Shown: piece by piece, positions 44,601-55,134 of the stretch
Position numbering within the stretch: position 1 is the first letter of the stretch
How the letters are laid out: each line of letters begins with the position of its first letter
Origin: Mastigamoeba balamuthi
Lineage: Eukaryota > Evosea > Mastigamoebida > Mastigamoebidae
Direction: 5' to 3'
DNA: 64,000 nucleotides
Assembly: GCA_902651635.1 (NCBI GenBank)
Contig: CACRSC010000091.1
Coordinates: 1-64,000 of the forward strand
The notes under the pieces: model-generated
The model's database searches: none
What the model saw: only the letters and a program-made list of their open reading frames with translations
What the model was told of the DNA's origin: nothing
Made by a program: the position numbers and the translations under genes

Positions 44601-47439
44601 ACGCGCTGCTGTGCCTCGCCGGGCTGCCGGACCGCTTCGACCTGCCGCGCAAGCTCAAGAGCGAGGAGGCGCTGCCCATGCTGCCGCTGCTCTACTGCAC
44701 GGTGCCGCACAGCGACCGCGCTGCGCACCGCGTGCTGCGGTGGGCGCGGCACGACGAGCAGCGGCGGCGCGAGAGCTGCTGGCGGCTGATGCCGCACGTC
44801 GCGGCGGCCGTGGGCAACGTCGAGATGCTGCGCGAGCTGCTGCGGCTGTCCGAGCCCGACGCGTGCGACATGCTGGGCAACACGCCGCTGCACTACAGCA
44901 TGATGTGGGGCCGCGACGAGTGCTCGCTGCTGCTGCTGAGCCGCATCGTGCAGCCCGTGCCCGTCGCGCTGCGCACCGACTGGCGCGGGCGCTCTGCCGT
45001 CGACCACGCGCTCGAGAGCCACAGCCCTCGGGCGCTGGCGGCGCTCGTCTACGAGGGCCTGCCGTCGCGGATCATCGCGGGGCGCGGGTTCAAGGACGCG
45101 CGCAGCCGCGACGCGCTCTGCCAGGTGCTGCTCGACCGCATCACCGCCGACTTCGAGTGCACGGGCACCAAGTACACCGACGCCGAGTTCCCGCCCAGCC
45201 ACAAGTCGCTCTACATCCTCCCCGACAGGCCCAGCGCCACCCTGGCCGCCCCCAGCGCCTGGGTGCGCGTCACCGAGCAGTCCAAGCCCCAGTTCCTCTT
45301 CTCCTCCGACGGCCCGTCCCCGGGCGACATCGACAGGGTGAGAGACGAGGGGTGTGGGGGGTGCGCAGTGGGCTCCGCGCTGCTGACACGCCGTCTCTGG
45401 GGGCTGCGCCGCAGGGGGCGATAGGGGACTGCTGCCTGATGAACGCGCTGGCCGTCGTGAGCGCGCACGACCGCGGGGCGCTGCTCAAGGACACCGTGTT
45501 CTACAAGACGACCGAGGCCATGCACAGGGCCGGGGTCCGCGCGCTGCGCCTGTACAGCGCCAGCGGGCGGCACATCTTCGTCATCGTCGACGACTTCGTC
45601 CCGTTCGGCCTCACGCGGCGCAGGGGCGACGCGGCCGAGTCGGTGCAGCCCGTCTACGCGCACACGCGGAGCCGCGAGCAGTGGTACGTCGCCTTCGTCG
45701 AGAAGGCCTACGCCAAGCTGCGCGGGTCGTACGAGTCGATCGACGGCGGCGGCGGAGGCGACGGCGACGCGCTGCGCTGCCTCGTGGGCGGCGCGCTCTC
45801 GCAGGTCGACCTGACGACCCCCGAGATGCTCCGCGAGCGCCAGAAGGGCACCCTGTGGCACCGCCTCGCGAGCCTCCACGCCGACCCCTCAAAGGTCCGC
45901 TCCCCCTCTGCAAACCCGAATTCGAATTCAATTCGAATTGTGCCGTGGGCAGTTCAACTTCCTGACGTGCAAGATCGCCGACGCGGACATGAAGTCGCTC
46001 GAGGGGCTGGCGGCGGACAGGGCGTACGGGGTGCTGGGGTTCGTGACGCTGTCCAAGGCGCACCACCTCGTGCTGATGTACAACGCCTACGGCGACGACG
46101 ACTGGCAGGGCGAGTGGAGCAACGCCAGCTCGCGCTGGACGCCCGGCAACAAAGGCAGCCTCCCCGCCGGCATCCATCCCTTCGACCGCCCCGACGGCAC
46201 CTTCTTCCTCGTGCGCGCAGCAGCCTCGCCTCTGCGTTTCTCCGCCCCCAGTTGAATCTAACTCAACTGAATTGGGATTGAATTGAATTTGATTACGCAG
46301 GAATTCGAGACGGACTTCCTGGGGTACTTTGACACGATCGACTGCTGCGCGGTGCAGAAGCCCTCGGCGCCGCAGGGCTGGAGGCTGGTCCCGGCCTACA
46401 GCGAGGTGCTGCCCATCCAGCCCGCGGTGATGCTGGCCGTGCGCATGTCCCGGAGCGCGACGGTGCACGTGGACATCGCTCAGCAGGCGGCCCGCGACCA
46501 GCAGCAGCAGCAGAGCTCTGCAGCGGCCGACCAGCCGCGCGACGAGCTGGGCCTCGTCGTGGGCCTGCTGCCCCTGGAGCTGTTCCACACGGGCGCCGAC
46601 TCGCGGACGATCGTCGTCGCCGAGCAGTCGGCGATGGACGTCGTCGCCCGCCACCTCGACGTGCTCTCCAAGGCGCGCCCGACGACCGAGCGCACGTCGA
46701 GCGCCGCGGTCCGCGTCTACAGGGAGCAGCTCGACGCCTGCGGGCGGACGCTCTTCGTGGCGGCGCTGTGGCGCCCGATGCCCGGCCAGCGGCGCACAGC
46801 GACGTCGCTGCACGTGTGCATCAGCTCCGAGGAGCCCGTGCAGGCGGCAGCCGCCGGCGGCAGGGACGACAAGGACCGCAAGTCCTCGTCGATCGACCGC
46901 GTGCAGCCCGTCGAGCTGGCCCCGGCCTCGCTCCCCGACGAGCAGGCCGCGGCCGGCAGGCCACCGACGGCCAGCAGGAAGAAGAACCTGCAGGCAGAGT
47001 GCATGCGCCTCGCCGAGGAGAACGTGCGCCTCCAGGGCCTCCTCGCCCGCGCAGAGGAGAAGGCACGCCGAGACCTCCTCCCACCCTTCCCCCGGCCATC
47101 TCGCGGCTGACGCTGGCGCTGGCGGTGCAGGCGGCCAAGGCCGAGACAGCGCTCGAGCTCATGGCGCGCGAGAACGAGTCGCTCAAGAAGGGGGTCAAGA
47201 GCACGCCGCTGCGGCCCATGACGACGGCGGGGACCGCGATGCCGCAGAAGGCCGAGCACGCGGCCGTGAAGCTCAACCCCGTGCGGTCCGCAAGGCCCAC
47301 GAGCGCCCCGGTGCCTCCGATACTGCCGGCGCTGGAGGTCAGGGGCCTGGCGATGCAGTCGCAGAGCACAAACGCGCTCGAACCGGACAGAGATGCGCTG
47401 ACCTCGCCCATGCGAAAGCACACGCCCGTCAAGCTATAA
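41625..47439 (+). CDS. Ankyrin-calpain protein with degenerate active site
   Basis: Seven exons (41625-42845, 42899-44377, 44435-45337, 45415-45894, 45953-46210, 46301-47062, 47131-47439) total 5,412 nt, giving 1,803 residues. The first about 1,150 residues are Ala-rich ankyrin-type repeats (for example GRTPLMVCAASGALDKARLLLKG). The calpain core begins at FECTGTKYTDAEFPPSHKSLY and has the Cys box GAIGDCCLMNALAVVSA. In the His box, GLAADRAYGVLGF has Arg where active enzymes have His. The Asn box NAYGDDDWQGEW keeps Asn and the following W. The usual Gln before the Cys box is Arg. Cys and Asn are present but His is missing, so proteolysis is unlikely. A C2-like region and a coiled coil (AKAETALELMARENESLKK) follow. 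All introns are phase 0; the last begins with GC. Confidence 0.85.
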
Positions 47440-47502
47440 ACAACTCGGTCTTACCTGCACCCGTTCCCGTTCTTGAGTCGCTGTGCCGCTCTCTCCTAGT
47501 CA

Positions 47503-49446
47503 GTGAGGGTGATAGGGAATGAGGTCGTAGAGGGCAATCGGCTCAGAAGTCCAGGGCGACCTGCCGTTGCTGCACGCGAGCCACCTCTCGAGGGCGCTTC
47601 GCACGTAAACCTGACCGTCTGGCGCCTGGACGGCATCCGCACCGTCGCCGATGGTGGTCAGAGTGATCGGGCAGACGATCTGCGAAACGCGGGGGCAATG
47701 GGTGAGTTGGATGACCCACAAGGAGCCGAGGTGAAGCGAGATGAGCGGATAAAGGGCAGGAGGGCAATGGCCACAGCCGCACTCCACACCACAATGAGCT
47801 CGCGTGTGGGAGAGCTTGGGAATAGCCACCGCCCAACCCGGCCGGCCGAGCCCCAGAGGAAGGGAAGGGAGGTTAAGGGGCCAGCGCATAGTTGCCATTG
47901 CCCACGGCCTTCGAGTCGACATCTCGGGCCAATGAGCAGCAGAAGCCACTTGCCAGAGCCACACCCCACGCACGCATGGCCGGAGGGCTGTGCCAGCGCC
48001 GGCTCCGGGCACGGCCAGCGCCCGGAGACAACACATAACACAACCCTCCCTCCTCGCGTTCTTCCCTTTGGATCCTCTGCCAGCGGTCATCGTACACACA
48101 AGCCAACCAACTCGCGCCGTTGTGCCTGCCCGATCCGGCCCGCCCAGTTCGACACCAGTTCTGATCACATAGTGCACTGCATACAGCCAACCACAGACAT
48201 GGGATATTGGCCTGAAGAGGGCTTGCACCGAAGGTGGTCAGCCATCCATCCTTTCGAGTGCGTATGCAGTTGGCATCAAGGGCAACCAGGGCAACCGAGG
48301 CAACCAGGGCAACCAGGGCAACACACTGCACACTCTCTGTCTGGGCGACAAAGGCAGCACAACGGCCACAAGCGGCGGTTGCATGCACAAGGACCGCCGG
48401 GTCTCCACTGCATACTCCCAACACCACCCCAAACCCAGTGCGCAGGGAATGCGCACCTCTCGCGGAGACCGAAGGCGCGGAGGATCTCGCCCTTGACGAC
48501 GTCGGCCACGACCCTCGTCCGCCCCGCATCGCCCAGGGCCGAGCACCACAGGCCTCTCCCGAGCGCCGCCGGCCCGCGCTTGGCGACAAGCAGCCACGTC
48601 ACGTGGGCGATCCTCCTGCTCCCCGTCGTCCGCACGTCGGTCACCCCCAGGCCGCAGATGCCCCGCAGGCCCCGCCTCGACTTGCCAGACACCGCCAGGA
48701 CCGCGTACTCCTGCTCCAGCGCCGCACGCAGTCTCCTGGCCTCGTCCAGCACGACGGTGAGGGACCTCGGTGCCACACAGCCGGCCAGCCTGCCCTCCGC
48801 GACCACCATTGGCTGTTCGAGTTATGCACGCACCCGTTAAACTGTTGAAGAATAGTTGAATAACAAAATGCGAAAGGGCGCAACGTGTCTAGTGACGTGT
48901 AAACACGTCACTGAGGGTGAACACTGGCGCACCATGTTCCAGATGTCGCACTCGAGCAAGTGGGCCAGGTCGGGGTCGTCCACGGTCTGCTCGAACCTCC
49001 GGCCGCCCCTCCCCCGCCGCCGCTGCATCTGCTCGGCGCCCGTTCGTCGTCGGGGTCGCTCCTCCGCCGTCTCCGCCACGTCCGCGGTGCTCTCGAAGGC
49101 CGTGCTTGTGCTGCGCTTCTTCCGGGGGAATCCGGAGGTGGTCTGTATGCGTGCGTGCGGGCTTGTGGGCTCTGGGAGCCGAGAGAGGATGGGGCCGAGG
49201 GACCGTGGGGCCGAGGAGATGGGGTGTGATGCAGAGGGCCTGAATTAAAAAGTGACCACAAGAGCAGCCCCCACTCTGTTGTCCCCTCTCCGGGACGATA
49301 CGTATCGTCCCCTTGCGCAGAGCCCTTTCGTAGCCGTCGCTGCGCTGCCCCACGGCGAGCGCCACAGGCCGCTGAGCACCGTAGAGAGTGAGACAAGAGC
49401 TCACTTGTGCGAGTACGTGGCGGATGGTGAAGAACGGGCTGCGGTC
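47503..49446 (-). CDS. U-box protein (probable E3 ubiquitin ligase), uncertain exons
   Basis: Supported minus-strand exons: 49446-49405 (DRSPFFTIRHVLAQ), 49118-48933 (basic, ends LAHLLECDIWNM), 48812-48457 (PMVVAEGRLAGCV.. VVADVVKGEILRAFGLRE) and a last exon starting near 47682. The last exon encodes a U-box: IVCPITLTTIGDGADAV, PDGQVYVRSALERWLAC and SPWTSEPI. Known role of U-boxes: recruiting E2 enzymes for ubiquitin transfer. The exon ending at 48457 and the U-box exon do not join in frame, so a small exon (length 1 mod 3) is probably hidden in the 775-nt interval between them. Upstream coding exons and the true start were not found. A degenerate homologue lies at 60.6-62.0 kb. Confidence 0.55.
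49292..49311. promoter_or_regulatory. 20-nt perfect palindrome in U-box gene intron
   Basis: GGGACGATACGTATCGTCCC, a perfect palindrome, lies in the first supported intron of the U-box gene. The homologous gene has GGGACGATACGTATCGGCCC at 60748-60767 in the matching place, embedded in flanks that also match. It could be a DNA-binding site or an RNA hairpin. Confidence 0.5.
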
Positions 49447-49719
49447 CTGTGAGTCACACCACTACGTCAAGCCGTCGTTCAGCAACGCAGCACACAGCGC
49501 CCAGGCCGTCTGTCCCCTCAAGCGGCGGGGGCAGCACGATCCAGCCACCTCGATGCCACGACTGCTCACACCCGCCAGCCAGAGAGCTCCCCACAGCAGC
49601 CTGCAGACCCCTGTCGCGCTCCAGGAGCCAGCGCAGACTCTCTGCCGTGGCGCCCGCAGTGGCTCCGAGCTCACAGCTCGACGAGCCACCCCGGACGAGC
49701 GATGGAGCCCGCCAAGTCC

Positions 49720-50061
49720 CAACGAGCCCTCCAGCGCAGTCCCCCAGCAGGGCAGCACGTGAACAACAGTGTTGGCCACCGCCAGCCCCTGCAAGCGGGG
49801 GCAGCGAGCGTGGGGGGCAGACAGGCAGCAGAGCAGCAGAGCACGGGGGGCGGCGGGAGGTCACTGGAAGGCCTTGGCGCGGTCCTTGAGGCGCTGGCGG
49901 CTCTCGTCGCGCTTGCGGGCCTCCTCCTCCTCCTTGCGCCTCTTCTCGGCCTCGACCTTGGCCTGCTCCTGGCGCCAGGCCTCTTCCTTGGCCCGCTTGG
50001 CCTCCTCCTCCTGCTCCCTGAGCGCCTCCTCGGGGTTCCTCAGCGCCGCCTTGGCCTTCAT
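49720..50061. repeat. Extra copy of the ABP34 3' end (copy of 50317-50658)
   Basis: 342 nt repeat 50317-50658 with only a few base differences. The copy holds the last about 67 codons of the actin-bundling gene (stop at 49861) and its 3' flank. After 50061 the sequence departs into 254 nt of AT-rich DNA that ends at the N (50316). It looks like an unmerged contig end from another haplotype, or a copy interrupted by an insertion. Confidence 0.75.
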
Positions 50062-50315
50062 GACACTGCTCACTTTTCAGTTTGCTCAGAATCAGTGGAA
50101 AACAGTGCAATAAATCCCCCGATCAGTTACCTTCCTTGCATTTGGTCAGGGCTTGAGGGATCATGTAGTGGCATGTCTTGGGGACTTATTTGCTTCTGTT
50201 CCGCAATTCCTACTGGAATCTACTGGCAGATAAACGCCAGGGAGCTGAAACAGATATTTTCATTTGTGGCAAAATATCTTCTGACTCAGTATTTTGAAAA
50301 CCGCGCCGTTTGTGC
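50062..50315. other. 254-nt AT-rich segment between duplicate copies
   Basis: The segment starts exactly where the copy of the actin-bundling gene stops matching and ends at the single N (50316). It is AT-rich, without an open frame, and unlike its surroundings. It may be the end of an inserted transposable element on one haplotype, or a chimeric contig tip. No terminal repeat could be recognised because the far end is cut off. Confidence 0.45.
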
Positions 50316-50457
50316 NCAACGAGCCCTCCAGCGCAGTCCCCCAGCAGGGCAGCACGTGAACAACAGTGTTGGCCACCGCCAGCCCCTGCAAGCGGGGGCA
50401 GCGAGCGTGGGGGGCAGACAGGCAGCAGAGCAGCAGAGCACGGGGGGCGGCGGGAGG

Positions 50458-51525
50458 TCACTGGAAGGCCTTGGCGCGGTCCTTGAGGCGCTGGCGGCTC
50501 TCGTCGCGCTTGCGGGCCTCCTCCTCCTCCTTGCGCCTCTTCTCGGCGTCGACCTTGGCCTGCTCCTGGCGCCAGGCCTCCTCCTTGGCCCGCTTGGCCT
50601 CCTCCTCCTGCTCCCTGAGCGCCTCCTCGGGGTTCCTCAGCGCCGCCTTGGCCTTCATCTTGGCCGCCAGCGCGTTGATCTCCTCGGCGCCGCTCTTGGC
50701 CGGGTCCTGCATCCTGAGACGCATCAGCTCCGCCTTGGCGCGTGCCGCGTCCTTGCCCCCGGCCGCGACGGTGCCCTCGAGCTCGGCGATGCGCTTCTCG
50801 CGCTCGGCGCGCTCGCGGATGACCGCGTGGAACTGCTCGATGGCCCTGTCGAGCTCCTCGAGCAGCTTCTGCGGGTTGGCCGCCGTGAACATCTGCCGCA
50901 GCGTCTTGCCGTGCTTGAACAGCGCGTACTCCACCTGCGCAGCGGGCGGCACGGGTGGGCCCCTGTCAGCGGCGGCGGGGCTCTGGCGGGCGGCAGCGGG
51001 GGCGGCGTGTACGCACGAAGCTCATCTTGCCGTTGCAGTCGACGTCGATCTGCCACGGGCACGGGGCGGGTCGGAGGGGAGCGCGTCAGCTGGTGGTGGC
51101 CACAGGTTGCTGAGACCGCCCAGGGTGGCGCTAGGGTGCTGGGGAGAGAGTGGGGGAGTGAGGGGAGTGAGCTGAGTGGGGACCTGCTTGAGCTTCTCGC
51201 GGAGGTCGACGACAGTGCGGGCCTCCCCCATCTTCTCGAGGAAGATGTGCGCCCTGTGCTCGTCCATCTCGTTCTTGCCCTCCGAGTACTTCTTGTACTC
51301 CTCCTGCACACAGAGAGAGCCCCCCGAGAAGCGTTGAGACGCGTTCCAGGGGCCCGCAGAGACGACGGGGAGGCTGGGGGAGAACCGCACGGCCTGGTTG
51401 AGGACGACCTCGAAGTTGCCCTGGAAGTCCATCACGAAGGCCCGCAGGAACGCCTTGGCCTGCCCGTCGACGTCGAGGACGGTGACCTCCTTCAGCCTGT
51501 TCAGGTACGGCGCGTTGTCCGCCAT
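50458..51525 (-). CDS. abpB: 34-kDa-type Ca-regulated actin-bundling protein
   Basis: Four minus-strand exons (51525-51391, 51303-51184, 51049-51017, 50934-50458) total 765 nt, giving 254 residues. The pattern matches Dictyostelium ABP34: a helical N-terminus (GQAKAFLRAFVMDFQGNF), LREKLKQIDVDCNGKMSFVEYALFKH containing one EF-hand-like loop (D.D.NG..SF.E), then a long charged helix. The C-terminus from about residue 180 is a highly charged Lys/Glu/Arg coiled coil ending KDRAKAFQ. In the known family, Ca2+ binding weakens F-actin crosslinking. It is slightly shorter than ABP34 (295 residues). A partial copy of its 3' end lies at 49720-50061. It shares a 275-nt divergent promoter with the peptidase gene. 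Confidence 0.75.
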
Positions 51526-51631
51526 TCTCGTTCTCGATCGACACCCCGAGTGATTGAGTGCAGTTGTGACAACGGCCAAGATATTTTCCCGCTGTCGGGA
51601 TATTTCGCCCGCCTACTCCCGAATCCGCCCA

Positions 51632-51649
51632 AGAGATACCGGTATCTCT
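51632..51649. promoter_or_regulatory. 18-nt perfect palindrome in divergent promoter
   Basis: AGAGATACCGGTATCTCT lies midway between the starts of the actin-bundling gene (51525, minus) and the peptidase gene (51801, plus). Its right half is the TATCTC word seen in other spacers. A binding site for a dimeric factor is plausible but inferred. Confidence 0.4.
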
Positions 51650-51800
51650 CACGGGATCTCTTTTGTGTTCCACGCTTTCTGGCGTGTTCCCATCGCGTTT
51701 AGCGACAACTCCCGTCGTTAACCCGGGTCCCTTTCGGTTTCTGCCGTGCATCGCAGCAGCGTGCCGAATCGCGCGCGTCTGGTCGGTTTACACGCCGGGA

Positions 51801-54800
51801 ATGGCCCAGTCAGAGTCGTGGCGCCTGGTCATGGAGCTCATGAGCAAGTACAGCGCTCCTCCAGCGCCCCACAACTTCGCGTTCCACCCGCGCCTGCCTC
51901 AGGTCTACGCTCTCTTGGACGCAGGCTCGGGGACCAGCCTCTGCGCCGCCCCGGTCCCGCCCGCTGGCGGTGCGATATGCGCTGCTGCATTTTCCTCGTC
52001 AGCCCCCTTTTTTAAGACCCGCTGCCGCAACCAGACTACGAGCCGTCGGTCCCGTGGGAGCCGCTGCTGAAGGCACCCCCTAAGGCCCAGCAGCTGTCCA
52101 GAGAGGAGCTGCTCCTCAGGGAGCGCATGGTGCTCATCGTTTTCCGGCGCTTTTTTCTGTCGGGTTTTGCCCCCCTGCTCCGTGTTTGCCTGTTTGGTCG
52201 CGCGTTTGGTGACTTCCCTGGATGACTCACCTGATGGGGGTGCTGCTGCTGTCCCTTGCTGCTCTCTGTCCCATTGCAGAGGACTGTCGAGTGGGGCATC
52301 ACGTCGTACCACTGGAACCCTCTGTATGCCCTACCCCCGGTCCTCCTGTCCTGCTGTGCCCCCCATCCTCCCCCCGTTCTCACCGCGTTTGCTGCCGTCT
52401 TTGCCCAGGACCGCACAGTTCTTGATACCCGTACAAGGAGACCTCCTCATATGCGACGTGGGCTCCGGGGTGCGTGCGCCTCCACGCCGAGTCTCTCCGC
52501 GTTTTCTGGCGACCAACGCAACGCTCCTTGGTGGACTGCGCGCCCCGCGGGGGTGGGACACCGCAGGAGGCGAGGGTGACGATGGGGAGGGAGAGGACTG
52601 CTGGTAGCCCGCCGATGGATCCCAAGCTGTCGGCCGACGGCCTCGTGCTCTCGTTTGTGCGCGACGGCGACCTCTGGGTCCGCCCGCTCGGCTCCACCAC
52701 CGACCACCGCATCACGACGTCTCACCGTCCGATTCCGACCGGTTCCGCGCCGCCCCGCGCTCACTCCCGGTGGCGGGCCCAGAGAGGAGCAAGGACGCGT
52801 GGGCCGGCGAGAGCAAGTTTGTGATGCAGGAGGAGTTTGACCTCTTCAGCGCGTACTGGTGGTCCCCTGCGGTCCGCACGCTGCCCGGCGGCCGCCTGCA
52901 GTACGAGCTGCTCTACCTCGAGGAGGACGAGAGCGCCGTCTGCGACTACACGATCGCGGGCGACGGCATCGCGGGGGCCGCGGACGTGTACAAGTACCCG
53001 CTGGCCGGCACCGCCAACACGCGCGTCTCGGTGTGCCTCGCGCGCATCGTCGTCAACCACAGGACCCCCGAGGGCGTCGAGCCGCAGCTCGTGTCCGCGG
53101 AGCTGCTCACCGTGGGCTCGGACGTCGGCGGCCTCTTCCCCTGGGTCGAGTATGTGCCCCGCGCCGGCTGGACCGCTTCTGGCGACAAGGTGCGCCCGCG
53201 GCGGGAATACAGCGCGCAGAAGCCCGCAACCCAGCGCGTATCAGCGCACGGGAGCGCGTCTCTGACCGGTTCCGCGTGCAGTGCTGGGTGCAGCTGCTGG
53301 ACAGGAAGCAGCAGAGGCTCGCGCTCGTGACGATACCGACGTCGTGCTTCGCCACGCCGCCCGCGAAGGTGGAGACCTCGGGGGTCGAGGTCATCATCGA
53401 GGAGTTCTCGAGCACGTTCGTCAACGTGACCGACCTCTGCCAGCCCCTGCGCGACGGGTCGTTCCTGTGGGGCAGCGAGCGCACCGGCTTTCGCCACATC
53501 TACCTCGTCTCCCCCAAAACGCGTTCGTCCGACTTGTCATCTGTGTTGTGGTTCGTCGAAACAAACGGCGCCCATGACCACCAGAGCCGCGCGCGATTAC
53601 TGCTGCCACGGGGTCGGAGGAGTGGATCGTGAACCACGAGGCGTTCTGGGTGGACGAGGACCGCCGCCTCGTCTACTTCCTGTGCACCAAAGACACGCCG
53701 CTGCAGATGCACGTCTACGCGGCGTCGTACGCCGACGGGGCCTCGCCCTCCGAGCTCTGGCGCATCTCGGAGATCGGCCACGACTGCGAGAACGTCTGCG
53801 TGCACCCGACGCCGCTGTCGTCGACCGACGGCGTCTGCGCGCACGTCGCGATCGTCACGTCGAACCTGCACAACAGGAAGAAGGCGCGGCTCTACGCCGT
53901 CTCGCTGGCGCCACAGCCCACCGCGCGGTGCATCAGTGCCATGGTGCGTCCCCTCTCGGCCCCGGCGCCGCTGACCCCGGGGGAGCAGAAGACGATGGCC
54001 GCTGTGGCGCCGCCTTCGTGGCCTGTGCAGCCGCCTGAGGTGTTCAGCTTCATCTCGCAGCGCCACGGGCGCAAGCTGTACGGCGTCATCTACCGCCCGC
54101 CCAAGTACAACCCTGCCATGAAGTACCCCACCGTGAGCGCCGCCCCTCCTCGCGCCGCGCTCTCCGCCCGCGCTGCTTCTCTGTTTCCTCGGCCGCCGAA
54201 TTCAATTCGCGCCGCCCTTGCATTCCAGATTGTCGACGTGTACGGGGGCCCGCACGTGCAGCAAGTGCGCGACAACTGGGACGTGACGGCGCGGCAGACG
54301 CGCCAGCTGTACGCCTCGCTGGACCACGTGGTCGTGGTGCTCGACAACAGCGGCTCGGCCAACCGCGGGCACGAGTTTGAGGCGTCGATCTACGGGCGCC
54401 TGGGGACGCTCGAGGCGGGCGACCAGGCCGAGGCCATCGCGTACCTCAGCACGACCGAGCCCATCGACACGGAGCGCGTCGCCATCATCGGGTGGAGCTA
54501 CGGCGGGTACACGAGCCTCAAGGCGCTCGCGCACTACGGCGGCGTCTTCCGCGTCGCCATCGCGGGCGCGCCCGTGACGATGTGGGAGGCCTACGACACG
54601 GCCTACACGGAGCGCTACATGGGGCTGCCCAGCGAGTCGCCCGAGGCGTACAACGCGGCGTCGGTGGTCTCGGCGGTGTCGCTGCTGCCGGCAGAGGACG
54701 GCAGGATGCTCATCCTGCACGGGCTCTCGGACGAGAACGTGCACTTCGCGCACACGTCGGTCCTCGTCGACGCGCTCGAGCGCGAGCTCAAGCCGCACAG

Positions 54801-54900
54801 GCTGCACGTCTTCCCCTCGGAGCGCCACGGCGTGCGCAACAAGGCTCGCAGAGTGTTCCTCGAGAAGACCATCATCGACTTCCTGCGCACGTACCTCTAG
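51801..54900 (+). CDS. S9B dipeptidyl peptidase (DPP8/9-like)
   Basis: Starts MAQSESWRLVMELM with no signal peptide or membrane span, so it is probably cytosolic. The N-terminal exons are short. The beta-propeller includes DPKLSADGLVLSFVRDGDLWV. The EE substrate-anchor motif lies in VMQEEFDLFSAYWWSP. VFSFISQRHGRKLYGVIYRPP leads to the hydrolase domain: VDVYGGPHVQQV, catalytic Ser in GWSYGGY, Asp in HGLSDENVHF and His in SERHGVR; stop at 54900. All triad residues are kept. The family removes dipeptides after Pro or Ala from peptide N-termini. EEF..YWW and the soluble start fit DPP8/9 rather than DPP4. About eight introns; several junctions between 51900 and 53700 are approximate. Confidence 0.85.
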
Positions 54901-55134
54901 TCCTCTCTCTTCCCTCCCCCATCTGCCCCTCGTCTCGCTGTCCACAGAGGCGGCTGCCACCGCCCAGCATTTGAATAACACCGCCAGACCCTCCAGTCGA
55001 TCTGGTCCGCGTCTGCCTGTCAGTCTTGCACAAGTTGGCTTTGCTCCATGCTTGTAGTAGTGGCGTGCTGCTGTTTCTGACTAGCTTCGAGGCCCAACGG
55101 CCCCGCAGAAGCGCGAGGGTGGCTCGTCGGGCCG
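54901..55134. other. Convergent spacer
   Basis: Short spacer between the peptidase stop and the 3' end of the minus-strand helical protein. Nothing recognised. Confidence 0.3.

Noticed and set aside
47500-48228. A 242-codon open frame leading into the U-box
   Set aside because: In the homologous copy this stretch has frame-changing gaps, and its composition is intron-like. Only the U-box part is supported.
48240-48300. A C/D-box snoRNA in the conserved U-box intron (TGATG ... CTGA)
   Set aside because: Box C does not match the consensus well, no terminal stem forms, and the spacing is too short. Kept only as part of the conserved-intron finding.
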